From Kribbella amoyensis (lineage in GTDB: Bacteria > Actinomycetota > Actinomycetes > Propionibacteriales > Kribbellaceae): a stretch of DNA of 64,000 nt. The translations under genes and the position numbers were made by a program. This document shows, piece after piece, positions 26,549 through 34,825 of this stretch. Below the pieces are notes generated by a model, which worked only from the letters and a program-made list of their open reading frames with translations, did not search any database and had not been told where the DNA came from. The DNA lies in the NCBI RefSeq assembly GCF_007828865.1, contig NZ_VIVK01000001.1:496001-560000 (forward strand), in the 5' to 3' direction. Position 1 is the stretch's first letter. Each line of letters starts with the position of its first letter.

Positions 26549-27831
26549 CGGTGCGCTCCCTTGTACAGCAGGTACTTGGCCCGCCGCGCGGTCCACGCGT
26601 CGGTCTCGGACTTCCAGGCCGCGACGATCTCCTCGGCCGAGGCGCCCGCGGTCAGCATGGTGCGGAACCGGTCCGACCCGGTGAGCAGGTCGATCCAGCG
26701 GCCGGGCGGGTTCTCGGCCCGCCAGGCGAACTCGGGGTACAGCTTCTTCGCCTCGACGATCATGTGGGTGGCCGCGACGATCGCCTCGACCTTGCCCGGG
26801 TCGGTGATCTGGACCTGGACGCCGCCGCAGAGCACGTTCGCGTTCTTGCTGATGAACGGGGTGAAGTACGCCTCCCGGAAGTCCACGCCCGGGATGTTCT
26901 TCGCCTGCAGCGCCTGGGCCCAGCGGTAGTCGACGTACGGGGCGCCGATCAGCTCGAACGGCCGGGTGGTACCACGGCCCTCGGACATGTTGGTCGCCTC
27001 GAACAGACAGGTGCCCGCGTACAGCAGCGCGGTGTCCGGGGTCGGCATGTTCGGGCTCGGCATCACCCAGGTCAGGCCGGTCTCACCGAACAGTTGCTCG
27101 CGCTTCCAGCCCTTCAGCTGGATCACCTGAAGCTCCTTCAGCCGGGCCCCGTTCGCGTCCAGCGGCAGGTACTCCGCGTTGAACAGCCGGGCCAGCTCGC
27201 CCACGGTCATCCCATGCTGCTGGATGATCTCCTCCTTGCCCACGCCGGAGGTGTACCCGGGCTTGAGCATCGGGCCGCGCGCGTACCCGCCGACCGGGTT
27301 CGGCCGGTCGAGCACGACGAACTTCGCGCCGGTCCGGACCGCGGCCAGCATCGCCTCGTACATGGTCCAGATGTAGGTGTAGAACCGGGACCCGACGTCC
27401 TGGATGTCGAACACCACGGTCTCGACGCCGGACTTGGTGTACAGCGACGCCAGCTTGTCCGCGTTCGCGCCGTACGCGTCGTAGACCATGATCCCGGTCC
27501 GCGGGTCGACGTGGTCGCCCTCGGAACCACCGGCCTGCGCGCTGCCGCGGAAGCCGTGCTCGGGACCGAACACGGCGGTCACGTTGACCTGCCCGGACGT
27601 GTGCATGGTGTCGACGATGTGGTTCAGGTCCTCGAGGATGCCGGTCGGGTTGCTGATCACCCCGACCTTCTGGCCGGCCAGCGCCCGCCAGCCGCTGTCG
27701 GCCAGCGCCTGCGCGCCCGTGATCACCCCCTTGCCGTGCTTGGCGGGCTCGGCCGCCGAGGCGGCGGGGACGTCGATCAGCGGTGCGGCGGCGAGCGCAC
27801 CGGCTCCGGCCAGCAGACTGCGGCGCTTCAT
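26545..27831 (-). CDS. namZ: Exported exo-beta-N-acetylmuramidase NamZ (DUF1343)
   Basis: 428 residues. The N-terminus MKRRSLLAGAGALAAAP is a Tat-like signal. The DUF1343 domain has its hallmark blocks: VFGPEHGFRGSAQAG, VFDIQDVGSRFYTYIWTM, VLDRPNPVGG, WVMPSPNMPTP and EGRGTTRPFE. Members of this family (GH171) release MurNAc from the non-reducing end of peptidoglycan fragments. Cluster position between nagZ and the amidase-like gene matches Bacillus. The start at 27831 has a short upstream extension with no support. Confidence 0.92.
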   Translation of the reverse strand: MKRRSLLAGAGALAAAPLIDVPAASAAEPAKHGKGVITGAQALADSGWRALAGQKVGVISNPTGILEDLNHIVDTMHTSGQVNVTAVFGPEHGFRGSAQAGGSEGDHVDPRTGIMVYDAYGANADKLASLYTKSGVETVVFDIQDVGSRFYTYIWTMYEAMLAAVRTGAKFVVLDRPNPVGGYARGPMLKPGYTSGVGKEEIIQQHGMTVGELARLFNAEYLPLDANGARLKELQVIQLKGWKREQLFGETGLTWVMPSPNMPTPDTALLYAGTCLFEATNMSEGRGTTRPFELIGAPYVDYRWAQALQAKNIPGVDFREAYFTPFISKNANVLCGGVQVQITDPGKVEAIVAATHMIVEAKKLYPEFAWRAENPPGRWIDLLTGSDRFRTMLTAGASAEEIVAAWKSETDAWTARRAKYLLYKGAHR

Positions 27832-27856
27832 CAGGGTTCTCCTCCAGGCAGGGGGT

Positions 27857-30400
27857 TTACGGGCGGAAGGACAGGTCGGCCACCACGGGGCGGTGGTCAC
27901 TGGCCGCAGACTCGGGGGGAACGGTTGCCCGCCGGACGCGGAAGCCCGCACCGACGGTGACGAAGTCGATCCGCTTGACCGGATCGACCGCGGGATAGGT
28001 GAGCGGGCCGCCGACGGTCGTCTCCGCCGCGGTCCAGCTGTCGGTCAGGCGCTTCCACAGTTTGGCGAGCTCGGGAGCGCCAGCCTCGGCATTGAAGTCG
28101 CCGGTGATGATCTGCAGGTCCTTCTTCGGGTCCCGGGCCAGGATCTTCACCGTGTCGTCCACCTGCGCGCGCCGGACGGCCGGGTCGGCCCGGTAGTCCA
28201 GATGCGTGACGTAGACGTGGACGCGCTTGCCGCGCACCTCCAGCTCGGCCTCCAGGAACCCGGGCGCCGGCTTCGGTACCGGGTTCGGGTCCTGGGTGGA
28301 CAGCCTGGTGATCGGGTGGTTCTCGGTCCGGACCAACGGGAACCGGGACAGCACACCCACGCCGTACTGCCGGCGCGGCTGCCCGGCGGCGGGCGGGTCC
28401 AGGTCGTAGATCGGCGCGAACCCGTGGTACATCCCGAGTTTGCCGGCCAGCTCGGCCAGGGTGTCCCGCCACTCGCTCCGGGCGTCCCAGTGGACGTCGA
28501 CCTCCTGCAGGCCGATCACGTCCGCGTCGAGCGCCTTCAACGCCTGCGCGGTCCGGTCCAGATCGAACACGTTGTCCTGGCCGGCCCCGGCATGAACGTT
28601 GTACGAGGCAACGGTCAGCCGGGTGACCCGCGGGTCGAAGGTGAGCCCGTGACCGAACGGGTACAGCGTCCGAGTAGCGTCCGGCTGGGCCGGGATCGCG
28701 ACCGGGAGCTTGCCGGTCGGCGCGATCTCGCCGTACAGCACCTTCGCGAGCGCCTCCAGCGAGACGGCCGCGTACGAGTACGTCGCGAGCGTGGTCTGCG
28801 CCGAGCCGAAGTACGCGACGTCGTACGGGTCCCGGACCGCGACCACGATCACCGGGCGGCCGGTCGCGAGCAGCGCGTTCACGAGCTTCTGCTGCTTGGC
28901 CTGCTTGTCGGTGACGGCCGTGTCCCACGCCTTCATGGTGAGCACGACGGTGAGGTCGGCGTCCTTCGCGGCCGCCACGGCGTCGTCGATCTTCGCGTCG
29001 GTCGGCGTCGCCCCGGTGTCCTTGACGATCGCGGTCGCGCCGCGACCCTGCAACGCCGTACCGAGGGCCGTCGGCAGGTACCCGGCGACCAGGATCCTGC
29101 GGGAAGCCGGGGACAACGGCAGCAGGCCCGCGTCGTTCCTCAGCAGGGTGGTGGTGTGGTCCGCGATCTCCTGCGCGACCGCGTAGTTGGCCGGGGTACC
29201 GACCACCTTGGCGACCTGGGCGAGATCGACGTACGGGCGGTCGACGACGCCGGTCCTCACCTTCAGCTTGAGGATCCGCTCGACGCTCTGGTCGATCCGC
29301 TGCTCGCTGATCCGGCCGCTGCGGACCGCGTCGAGCACGGAGTTGTACGCCAGGCCCGGGTCGACCGGCATGAGCAGCTGGTCGACGCCCGCCTCGAGCG
29401 CGCGCAACGGGATCTCGGCGTCGCCGTACTTGTCCCGAACGCCTTTCATACCGAGCGAATCGGTGATCACGACACCGTCGAACCGGAGCTGCTCGCGCAG
29501 GATCCCGGTGAGGATCGGCCGGCTCAACGTCGCCGGGTCCTCGGACGGGTCGAGCGCCGGCACCACGATGTGCGCGGTCATGATCGAGTCGATCCCGGCC
29601 CGGATCGCCGCGTCGAACGGCGGCCGGTCGATCGCGTTCCACTCGTCCCGGGTGTGGCTGATCACCGGGATGCCGGTGTGGCTGTCGGTCGCGGTGTCGC
29701 CGTGGCCCGGGAAGTGCTTGGCGGTCGAGACGATCCGGCCGTCCCGCTGGTACCCGGTGACCTGGGCGGCGGTGAGCTCCGCGACCAGGGCCGGGTCCGA
29801 GGAGAACGAGCGGACCCCGATGACCGGGTTCAGCGGGTTCACGTTCACGTCGGCGACCGGGGCGAAGTCGGTGGTCACGCCGACCGCCTTCAGCTCGCGG
29901 CCGCCGATCCCGCCCGCCCGGCGCGCGTACTGCGCCGAGCGGGTCGCGCCGAGGGCCATCGCCCCCGGGAACTGCGTGGCCGGCGGCCCGACCCGGAACA
30001 CGACGCCGTGCTCCTGGTCGGTGCTGATCTGCAGCGGGATCCCCGTGTTCTGCAGGGAGGCGCTCTGCAGGCCGTTCGACAGCCGCGCGATCTGCTGCGG
30101 GTCCTTCACCGAATCGGTCCAGGCGAAGTAGATCACCCCGCCGAGGTGGTACTTGCGAACCACCTCGGCCGGCGTCGCCACGCCGTACAGGCTGGTGTTG
30201 CGGGCATCGGCCGTGTCCGCCGTCGGGCCGTACGCGTAGCAGACGAAGAGCTGGCCGACCTTCTGCTCCAGCGACATCCCGGCGAGGGTGTCGCGGACCC
30301 ATCTGCTGGTCGCCGCCTGGGCCTGGCCGGTCCCGGCCAGCGTCGTCCCGGCGACGGCGGCCGCGGCGAGTCCGAGGGTCTGACGTCGCGTCAGCTCCAT
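27857..30400 (-). CDS. Tat-exported NagZ fused to an endonuclease/exonuclease/phosphatase domain
   Basis: 847 residues. Tat signal MELTRRQTLGLAAAAVAG. Residues about 33-590 form a GH3 beta-N-acetylglucosaminidase of the NagZ type: KHFPGHGDT from 228, DSH at 239-241 as acid/base dyad, and the nucleophile Asp 314 in VITDSLGM. Residues about 595-847 form an EEP-fold phosphoesterase with complete motifs: SYNVHAG, LQEVD, THLDY, TGDFNAE and SDHRP. The junction falls where the sister NagZ stops (YPFGHGL). The GH3 part would release GlcNAc; the EEP substrate, some exposed phosphodiester or phosphomonoester, is unknown. It starts two bases after the upstream nagZ stop. Confidence 0.9.
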   Translation of the reverse strand: MELTRRQTLGLAAAAVAGTTLAGTGQAQAATSRWVRDTLAGMSLEQKVGQLFVCYAYGPTADTADARNTSLYGVATPAEVVRKYHLGGVIYFAWTDSVKDPQQIARLSNGLQSASLQNTGIPLQISTDQEHGVVFRVGPPATQFPGAMALGATRSAQYARRAGGIGGRELKAVGVTTDFAPVADVNVNPLNPVIGVRSFSSDPALVAELTAAQVTGYQRDGRIVSTAKHFPGHGDTATDSHTGIPVISHTRDEWNAIDRPPFDAAIRAGIDSIMTAHIVVPALDPSEDPATLSRPILTGILREQLRFDGVVITDSLGMKGVRDKYGDAEIPLRALEAGVDQLLMPVDPGLAYNSVLDAVRSGRISEQRIDQSVERILKLKVRTGVVDRPYVDLAQVAKVVGTPANYAVAQEIADHTTTLLRNDAGLLPLSPASRRILVAGYLPTALGTALQGRGATAIVKDTGATPTDAKIDDAVAAAKDADLTVVLTMKAWDTAVTDKQAKQQKLVNALLATGRPVIVVAVRDPYDVAYFGSAQTTLATYSYAAVSLEALAKVLYGEIAPTGKLPVAIPAQPDATRTLYPFGHGLTFDPRVTRLTVASYNVHAGAGQDNVFDLDRTAQALKALDADVIGLQEVDVHWDARSEWRDTLAELAGKLGMYHGFAPIYDLDPPAAGQPRRQYGVGVLSRFPLVRTENHPITRLSTQDPNPVPKPAPGFLEAELEVRGKRVHVYVTHLDYRADPAVRRAQVDDTVKILARDPKKDLQIITGDFNAEAGAPELAKLWKRLTDSWTAAETTVGGPLTYPAVDPVKRIDFVTVGAGFRVRRATVPPESAASDHRPVVADLSFRP

Positions 30401-30402
30401 CG

Positions 30403-32226
30403 TCACCAGCTCAGCCCGTGGCCGAACGGGTACAGCGGCGTCGCGGGCTGACCGGCGACCGGGATGTCGACCGGGAGCTTGCCGGCCGGCGCGATCTCGC
30501 CGTACAGGACCTTGGTGAGCGCCTCCATCGACACGGCCTGGTAGCCGTAGGTGGCGACGTACGTCGGCGCGGCGTCGAAGTACGCGATGTCGTACGGGTC
30601 GCGGACGGCGACCACGATCACCGTCTTGCCGGTGGCGAGCAGGTCCTTCACCAGCTTCTGCTGCTTGGCCTGCTTGTCGGTGACAGTGGTGTCCCATGCC
30701 TTCTGGGTCAGCACCACGGTGACGTCGTTGGCCTGCGCCTTCGCGACCGCGTCGGCGATCGCCGCGTCGGTCGGTGCCGCGCCGGTCTGCGCGACCGTGG
30801 TGGTGGCGCCGCGCTTGGCCAGGCTGGTCGCGAGCGACTGGGTGGTGGTGACGCCCCAGCCGGTGACCAGGACCTTGCGGGCCTCGTTGCTCAGCGGCAG
30901 CGTGTTCGCGTCGTTCTTGACCAGGGTGATCGACTTGTCGACGATCTGCTGCGCGGTGGCGAGGCTGGCCGGCGTACCGACCGTGGTGGCGACCTTGGCC
31001 GGGTCGACGAACGGCTGGAACGCGACGCCGTTCTTCACCTTCGACAACAGGATCCGCAGCAGGCTCTCGTCGATCCGGCGCTCGCTGATCCGGCCCGACT
31101 TCACCGCGTCCACGACCGCCTTGAACTGCACGTCCGGCGCCGGCGGCAGCAGCAGCTGGTCCGCCCCGGCCTCGATCGCGCGAACGGCCACCTCGGCGTC
31201 GCCGTACTTGGCCCGCACCGCCGCCATCTCCAGCGCGTCGGTGATGATCAGGCCGCGGAACTTCAGCTGGTCGCGCAGCACGCCGGTCAGGATCGGCTTG
31301 CTCAACGTCGCCGGGTCACCCGACGGATCGAGCGACGGGACGACGATGTGCGCGGTCATGATCGAGTCGATGCCGGCCTTGATCGCGGCCTCGAACGGCG
31401 GCCGGTCGATCGTGTTCCACTCTTCGAGGGTGTGGTTGATCGTCGGCAGCGAGGTGTGGCTGTCGTCCCGGGTGTCACCGTGACCGGGGAAGTGCTTCGC
31501 GGTCGCCATGATCCGGGCGTCCTGCTGGTACCCCCGGGTCTGCGCGACCGTCAGGTCGGAGACCAGCTTGGGGTCGCTGGAGAACGACCGGACCCCGATC
31601 ACCGGGTTCAGCGCGTTCACGTTCACGTCGGCGACCGGCGCGTAGTCCTGCCGGATCCCCATCGCCTCCAGCTCGCGCCCGGTGATCCCGGCCGCGGTCC
31701 GCGCGTCCGCCGTACTGCGAGCCGCGCCGTGCGCCATGTTCCCGCCGAACTGGGTGGCGGGCGGGCCGATCCGGACCACGACGCCCTGCTCCTGGTCGGT
31801 GGCGATCGTCAGCGGGACGTGGAGGCCGGTCTTCAGGGCCTCGGCCTGGAGCTGGTTCGAGTACGTCGCGAGCTGGGTCGGGTTCTGCACGTTGTCGCGG
31901 GCGTTGAAGTAGATCCACCCGCCCGGCTTGTACTTCGCGACCACCTCGGCCGGCGTGGCGACGCCGTACAGGCTGGTGTTGCGGGCATCCGGCTTGGACG
32001 CGTCCGGCCCGTAGGCGAACAGGACGAACATCTGCCCGATCTTCTCCTCGAGCGACATCCCGTGGATGACCCGCCCGACCTGCTGCGCGGAGGTGAAAGC
32101 CTGCGGTGGAACCTTCGGCTCGGGCGGCGGCGCACTCACCGCGGCGGTGGGCGCCAGCGCGGCCACCGTGGCGGTGGCGGTGCAGGCGGCGAGCGTGGCG
32201 ATGGCAGAGCGGCGCAATGCGGACAT
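30403..32226 (-). CDS. nagZ: Secreted beta-N-acetylglucosaminidase NagZ (GH3)
   Basis: 607 residues with a signal peptide (1-32). GH3 motifs: KHFPGHG at 244-250, DSH at 255-257, nucleophile Asp 330 in IITDALEM; a C-terminal alpha/beta sandwich domain ends YPFGHGLSW. The secreted, two-domain form corresponds to the Gram-positive NagZ and not the small cytoplasmic one of enterobacteria. It shares long blocks with the GH3 half of the next gene, so the pair arose by tandem duplication. First gene of the salvage operon. Confidence 0.93.
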   Translation of the reverse strand: MSALRRSAIATLAACTATATVAALAPTAAVSAPPPEPKVPPQAFTSAQQVGRVIHGMSLEEKIGQMFVLFAYGPDASKPDARNTSLYGVATPAEVVAKYKPGGWIYFNARDNVQNPTQLATYSNQLQAEALKTGLHVPLTIATDQEQGVVVRIGPPATQFGGNMAHGAARSTADARTAAGITGRELEAMGIRQDYAPVADVNVNALNPVIGVRSFSSDPKLVSDLTVAQTRGYQQDARIMATAKHFPGHGDTRDDSHTSLPTINHTLEEWNTIDRPPFEAAIKAGIDSIMTAHIVVPSLDPSGDPATLSKPILTGVLRDQLKFRGLIITDALEMAAVRAKYGDAEVAVRAIEAGADQLLLPPAPDVQFKAVVDAVKSGRISERRIDESLLRILLSKVKNGVAFQPFVDPAKVATTVGTPASLATAQQIVDKSITLVKNDANTLPLSNEARKVLVTGWGVTTTQSLATSLAKRGATTTVAQTGAAPTDAAIADAVAKAQANDVTVVLTQKAWDTTVTDKQAKQQKLVKDLLATGKTVIVVAVRDPYDIAYFDAAPTYVATYGYQAVSMEALTKVLYGEIAPAGKLPVDIPVAGQPATPLYPFGHGLSW

Positions 32227-32240
32227 GACCGACCCCTCAG

Positions 32241-32253
32241 GTAATTGAATTAC
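32241..32253. promoter_or_regulatory. Candidate MurR operator
   Basis: GTAATTGAATTAC, a perfect palindrome with six-base arms, 14 bases before the nagZ start codon and just downstream of the predicted transcription start. It resembles the TGTAATT-AATTACA type of site known for the RpiR-family repressor HexR. Strikingly AT-rich for this genome. Confidence 0.6.
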
Positions 32254-32274
32254 AACCGTCTCCCCCGCACGCGA

Positions 32275-32304
32275 AAGTTACCCACGCCCAAACTCGGGGG
32301 TCAA
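32275..32304 (-). promoter_or_regulatory. Candidate nagZ promoter
   Basis: Minus-strand TTGACC (32299-32304) and TAACTT (32275-32280), 18 bases apart. The predicted start near 32268 leaves about 42 bases of leader that include the palindrome at 32241. Confidence 0.55.
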
Positions 32305-32574
32305 GGGGAAACGGGTGTTCATCCTCCACCGAGCGCAAACCACCAGCAACCCACCGCACCCGAACACCCCGGGTCAACTGTTTGAACTCCGGCCACCTCA
32401 GGGCAGCCCGGGGCAGATCCCCGGAGAGCCAGGACGAGCGGAAGCATCTGTGCCACGATGGACCCAGCTCCCCACGCGCTGCCTGGGGAGAAGTGAAGCT
32501 GGGATTCCCACCGGATGATGGGCCCCAGCTTTCGCGCTTTCCAGACCTGTTCACCATCAGCCCGTGGGATCAGA
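32305..32574. other. Gap between the WYL gene and the nagZ promoter, with two hairpins
   Basis: No gene. AAGCTGGG (32496-32503) pairs with CCCAGCTT (32524-32531), and CTCCCC (32468-32473) with GGGGAG (32485-32490). Either may end WYL transcription, but neither has a T-run. Confidence 0.35.
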
Positions 32575-33522
32575 TCAGGTGGTGGGGAGGGCTTGGTGGA
32601 GTCTGGTGGTGAGGGTTTTGAGGTGGGTTTCCAGTTCTGGTGGGGCCGCTTGGAGGTGGAAGGGGTGGCCCAGGAGGGCTGGGTAGAGGAGGAGTTCGTC
32701 GAGGGAGTTGGAGCCGGCTCGGAGTTGGCAGGTCCGGTCGTCGATCGGTTCGACGGTGGCTACGGTGCCGGCTAGCTGGTCGGCGACGACTTCGGCTGGG
32801 GCTTGGATGTGGAAGGTGGCTTGGTAGCGATAGCCCCCGGACGCGATGCCTTCGCGGGTGCGGTCCAGGTCGGGAGCTTCGCGGGGCTGGAAGCGGGGAC
32901 CCGTGGGGATGCGCGGGGTCAGGCGGTCCAGGCGGAACGTGCGCCAGTCCTCGCGATCGAGGTCCCACGCGATCAGGTACCACCGGCGCCCCGTGTGCAG
33001 GAGGCGGTGCGGCTCGGTGGTACGGACGGACGCCGTGCCGTCGTGGCCCAGGTAGTCGAACCGCAGTCGCTCGTGGTTCCGGCAGACCGTGGCGACCGTC
33101 ATCAGCACGGCCGGGTCGACGGTCGCGCCGGTTGCCGGGGTCACGGCGACGACGCGCAGCAGGTCGACGCGATGCCGTAGTCGCGACGGCAGGACCTGCT
33201 CCAACTTGGTCAGGGCGCGCAGCGACGATTCCTCGATGCCGGTCACGTTCCCGGTCGCCGCGGCCCGCAGACCGATCGCGACCGCCACGGCCTCCTCGTC
33301 GTCCAGCAGCAGCGGCGGAAGCGCGGCCCCCGCACCGAGGCGGTACCCCGCGACTCCCGGGACCGCCTCGACCGGATAGCCGAGCGAGCGCAGCTTGTCG
33401 ATGTCACGGCGGACGGTCCGCACCCCGACACCGAGCTCGTCGGCCAGGACGGCGCCGCTCCACTCCCGCGGCGACTGCAGCAGGGAAAGCAGTTTGAGCA
33501 GACGAGCCGAGGTCTCCAACAT
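32575..33522 (-). CDS. HTH-WYL transcriptional regulator
   Basis: 315 residues. N-terminal winged helix of the HTH_11/DeoR type (GAVLADELGVGVRTVRRDIDKLRSLGYPVEA), a WYL domain containing the eponymous residues in RRWYLIAWD near 180, and a WCX-type C-terminus. WYL domains sense small ligands or nucleic acid. It is divergent from the epoxide hydrolase gene across a 63-base gap that holds an extended inverted repeat, so the two are very likely regulator and target. Confidence 0.9.
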   Translation of the reverse strand: MLETSARLLKLLSLLQSPREWSGAVLADELGVGVRTVRRDIDKLRSLGYPVEAVPGVAGYRLGAGAALPPLLLDDEEAVAVAIGLRAAATGNVTGIEESSLRALTKLEQVLPSRLRHRVDLLRVVAVTPATGATVDPAVLMTVATVCRNHERLRFDYLGHDGTASVRTTEPHRLLHTGRRWYLIAWDLDREDWRTFRLDRLTPRIPTGPRFQPREAPDLDRTREGIASGGYRYQATFHIQAPAEVVADQLAGTVATVEPIDDRTCQLRAGSNSLDELLLYPALLGHPFHLQAAPPELETHLKTLTTRLHQALPTT

Positions 33523-33531
33523 GGTCCGAAG

Positions 33532-33576
33532 TCTGCCAGCAAGCTAGGACCGAACCCGTCCTAACCAGCTGACAGA
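33532..33576. promoter_or_regulatory. Operator of the WYL regulator / epoxide hydrolase pair
   Basis: TAGGAC (33545-33550) and GTCCTA (33558-33563) form a perfect inner inverted repeat; outer arms TCTGCCAGC and GCTGACAGA extend the symmetry to 45 bases with a few mismatches. It fills the divergent promoter region. Confidence 0.6.
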
Positions 33577-33585
33577 GTCGGAGAC

Positions 33586-34728
33586 ATGATCACTCCTTTC
33601 ACCCTCGACATCCCGCAGCACGACCTCGACGACCTGCAGCGCCGCCTCGACCAGGCCCGGCTGCCCGCTCCGCTCCCCGGGGACGACTGGGACACCGGCG
33701 TACCCGTCGGCTGGCTGAGCGAGCTGGTCGAGTACTGGCGGACCAAGTACGACTGGCGGGCCGAGGAACGGCGGATCAACGAGTTCCCGCAGTACACGAC
33801 CGAGATCGACGGGCAGCGGATCCACTTCCTGCACGTCCGGTCGGCCGAGCCGGACGCGCTGCCGTTGGTCCTCACGCACGGCTGGCCGGGGTCTTTCGTG
33901 GAGTTCCTCGACCTGATCGGCCCGCTCACCGACCCGGTTGCGTACGGCGGGTCGGCGGCGGACGCGTTCCACGTGGTCGTCCCGTCGTTGCCCGGCTTCG
34001 GGTTCTCCGGGCCGGTCCGCGAGAGCGGCTGGAGCCCGGTACGGATCGCCAAGACCTGGGCCACCCTGATGGAGCGGCTCGGCTACGACCGGTACGGGCT
34101 GCAGGGCGGCGACATCGGTGCGGCCGTCTCGCCCGAGGTCGGCCGGGTGGCGCGCGAGCACGTCGTCGGCGTCCACGTGAACGGCGCACCCGGGTTGCCG
34201 CCGTTCCCGCTGCCGGACGAGGAACTGGCCCAGCTGACCCCGATCGAGCAGGACCGGATCGCGCGGATCGGGGCGTTCATGCAGGAGGAGTTCGGCTACA
34301 TCGCGATCCAGTCGACGCGGCCGCAGACGCTGGCGTACGGGCTGACCGATTCGCCGGTCGGGCAACTGGCCTGGCTGATGGACAAGTTCCGGGAGTGGAC
34401 GCACCCGCGTCCGACGCTGCCCGAGGCGATCATCGACCGGGATCGGCTGCTCACCAACGCGATGGTCTACTGGCTGACCGGGACGGCCGGCTCCGCGGGG
34501 TACGTCGGGTACGCGCAGGACCAGGCGTGGGGACCGGCCAAGGAGAACTCGGGCGTACCGACCGGGGTCCTGGTCCTGGCCCACGACGTCGGCATCCGCC
34601 GGTACGCCGAACGCGAGAACACGATCACCCGCTGGACCGATGCCGACCACGGCGGCCACTTCGCCGCCCTGGAAGAACCCGAACTCCTGCTCACCGAGGT
34701 CCGCACCTTCTTCCGCGACCTCCGCTGA
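33586..34728 (+). CDS. Epoxide hydrolase (EHN family)
   Basis: 380 residues. The N-terminal EHN lid (FTLDIPQHDLDDLQRRLDQ through WRAEERRINEFPQY) is followed by an alpha/beta hydrolase: oxyanion HGWPGS near 103-108, nucleophile Asp in LQGGDIGAAV near 174, lid tyrosines, and a C-terminal DADHGGHFAALEEP with the catalytic His. Matches juvenile-hormone-type and microsomal epoxide hydrolases. No signal peptide. Control by the divergent WYL regulator is inferred. Confidence 0.92.
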   Translation: MITPFTLDIPQHDLDDLQRRLDQARLPAPLPGDDWDTGVPVGWLSELVEYWRTKYDWRAEERRINEFPQYTTEIDGQRIHFLHVRSAEPDALPLVLTHGWPGSFVEFLDLIGPLTDPVAYGGSAADAFHVVVPSLPGFGFSGPVRESGWSPVRIAKTWATLMERLGYDRYGLQGGDIGAAVSPEVGRVAREHVVGVHVNGAPGLPPFPLPDEELAQLTPIEQDRIARIGAFMQEEFGYIAIQSTRPQTLAYGLTDSPVGQLAWLMDKFREWTHPRPTLPEAIIDRDRLLTNAMVYWLTGTAGSAGYVGYAQDQAWGPAKENSGVPTGVLVLAHDVGIRRYAERENTITRWTDADHGGHFAALEEPELLLTEVRTFFRDLR

Positions 34729-34758
34729 CGCCAGGTCGCGCACTTGCCGTGACACAAG

Positions 34759-34804
34759 AACCGGGGACCTGGGACAGGTTGTGCGCTGTCTCAGGTCCCC
34801 GGTT
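34759..34804. terminator. Bidirectional terminator
   Basis: Nineteen-base arms (34759-34777 starting AACCGGGGACCTG; 34786-34804 ending CAGGTCCCCGGTT) with a single mismatch and an eight-base loop, midway between the convergent epoxide hydrolase and glmM genes. Confidence 0.85.
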
Positions 34805-34825
34805 GGTGTTCAGGGTGTGGTGCCG

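Noticed and set aside
27488-30451. A 987-codon plus-strand open frame opposite namZ and the nagZ fusion
   Set aside because: Antisense shadow of real genes with no protein-like composition.
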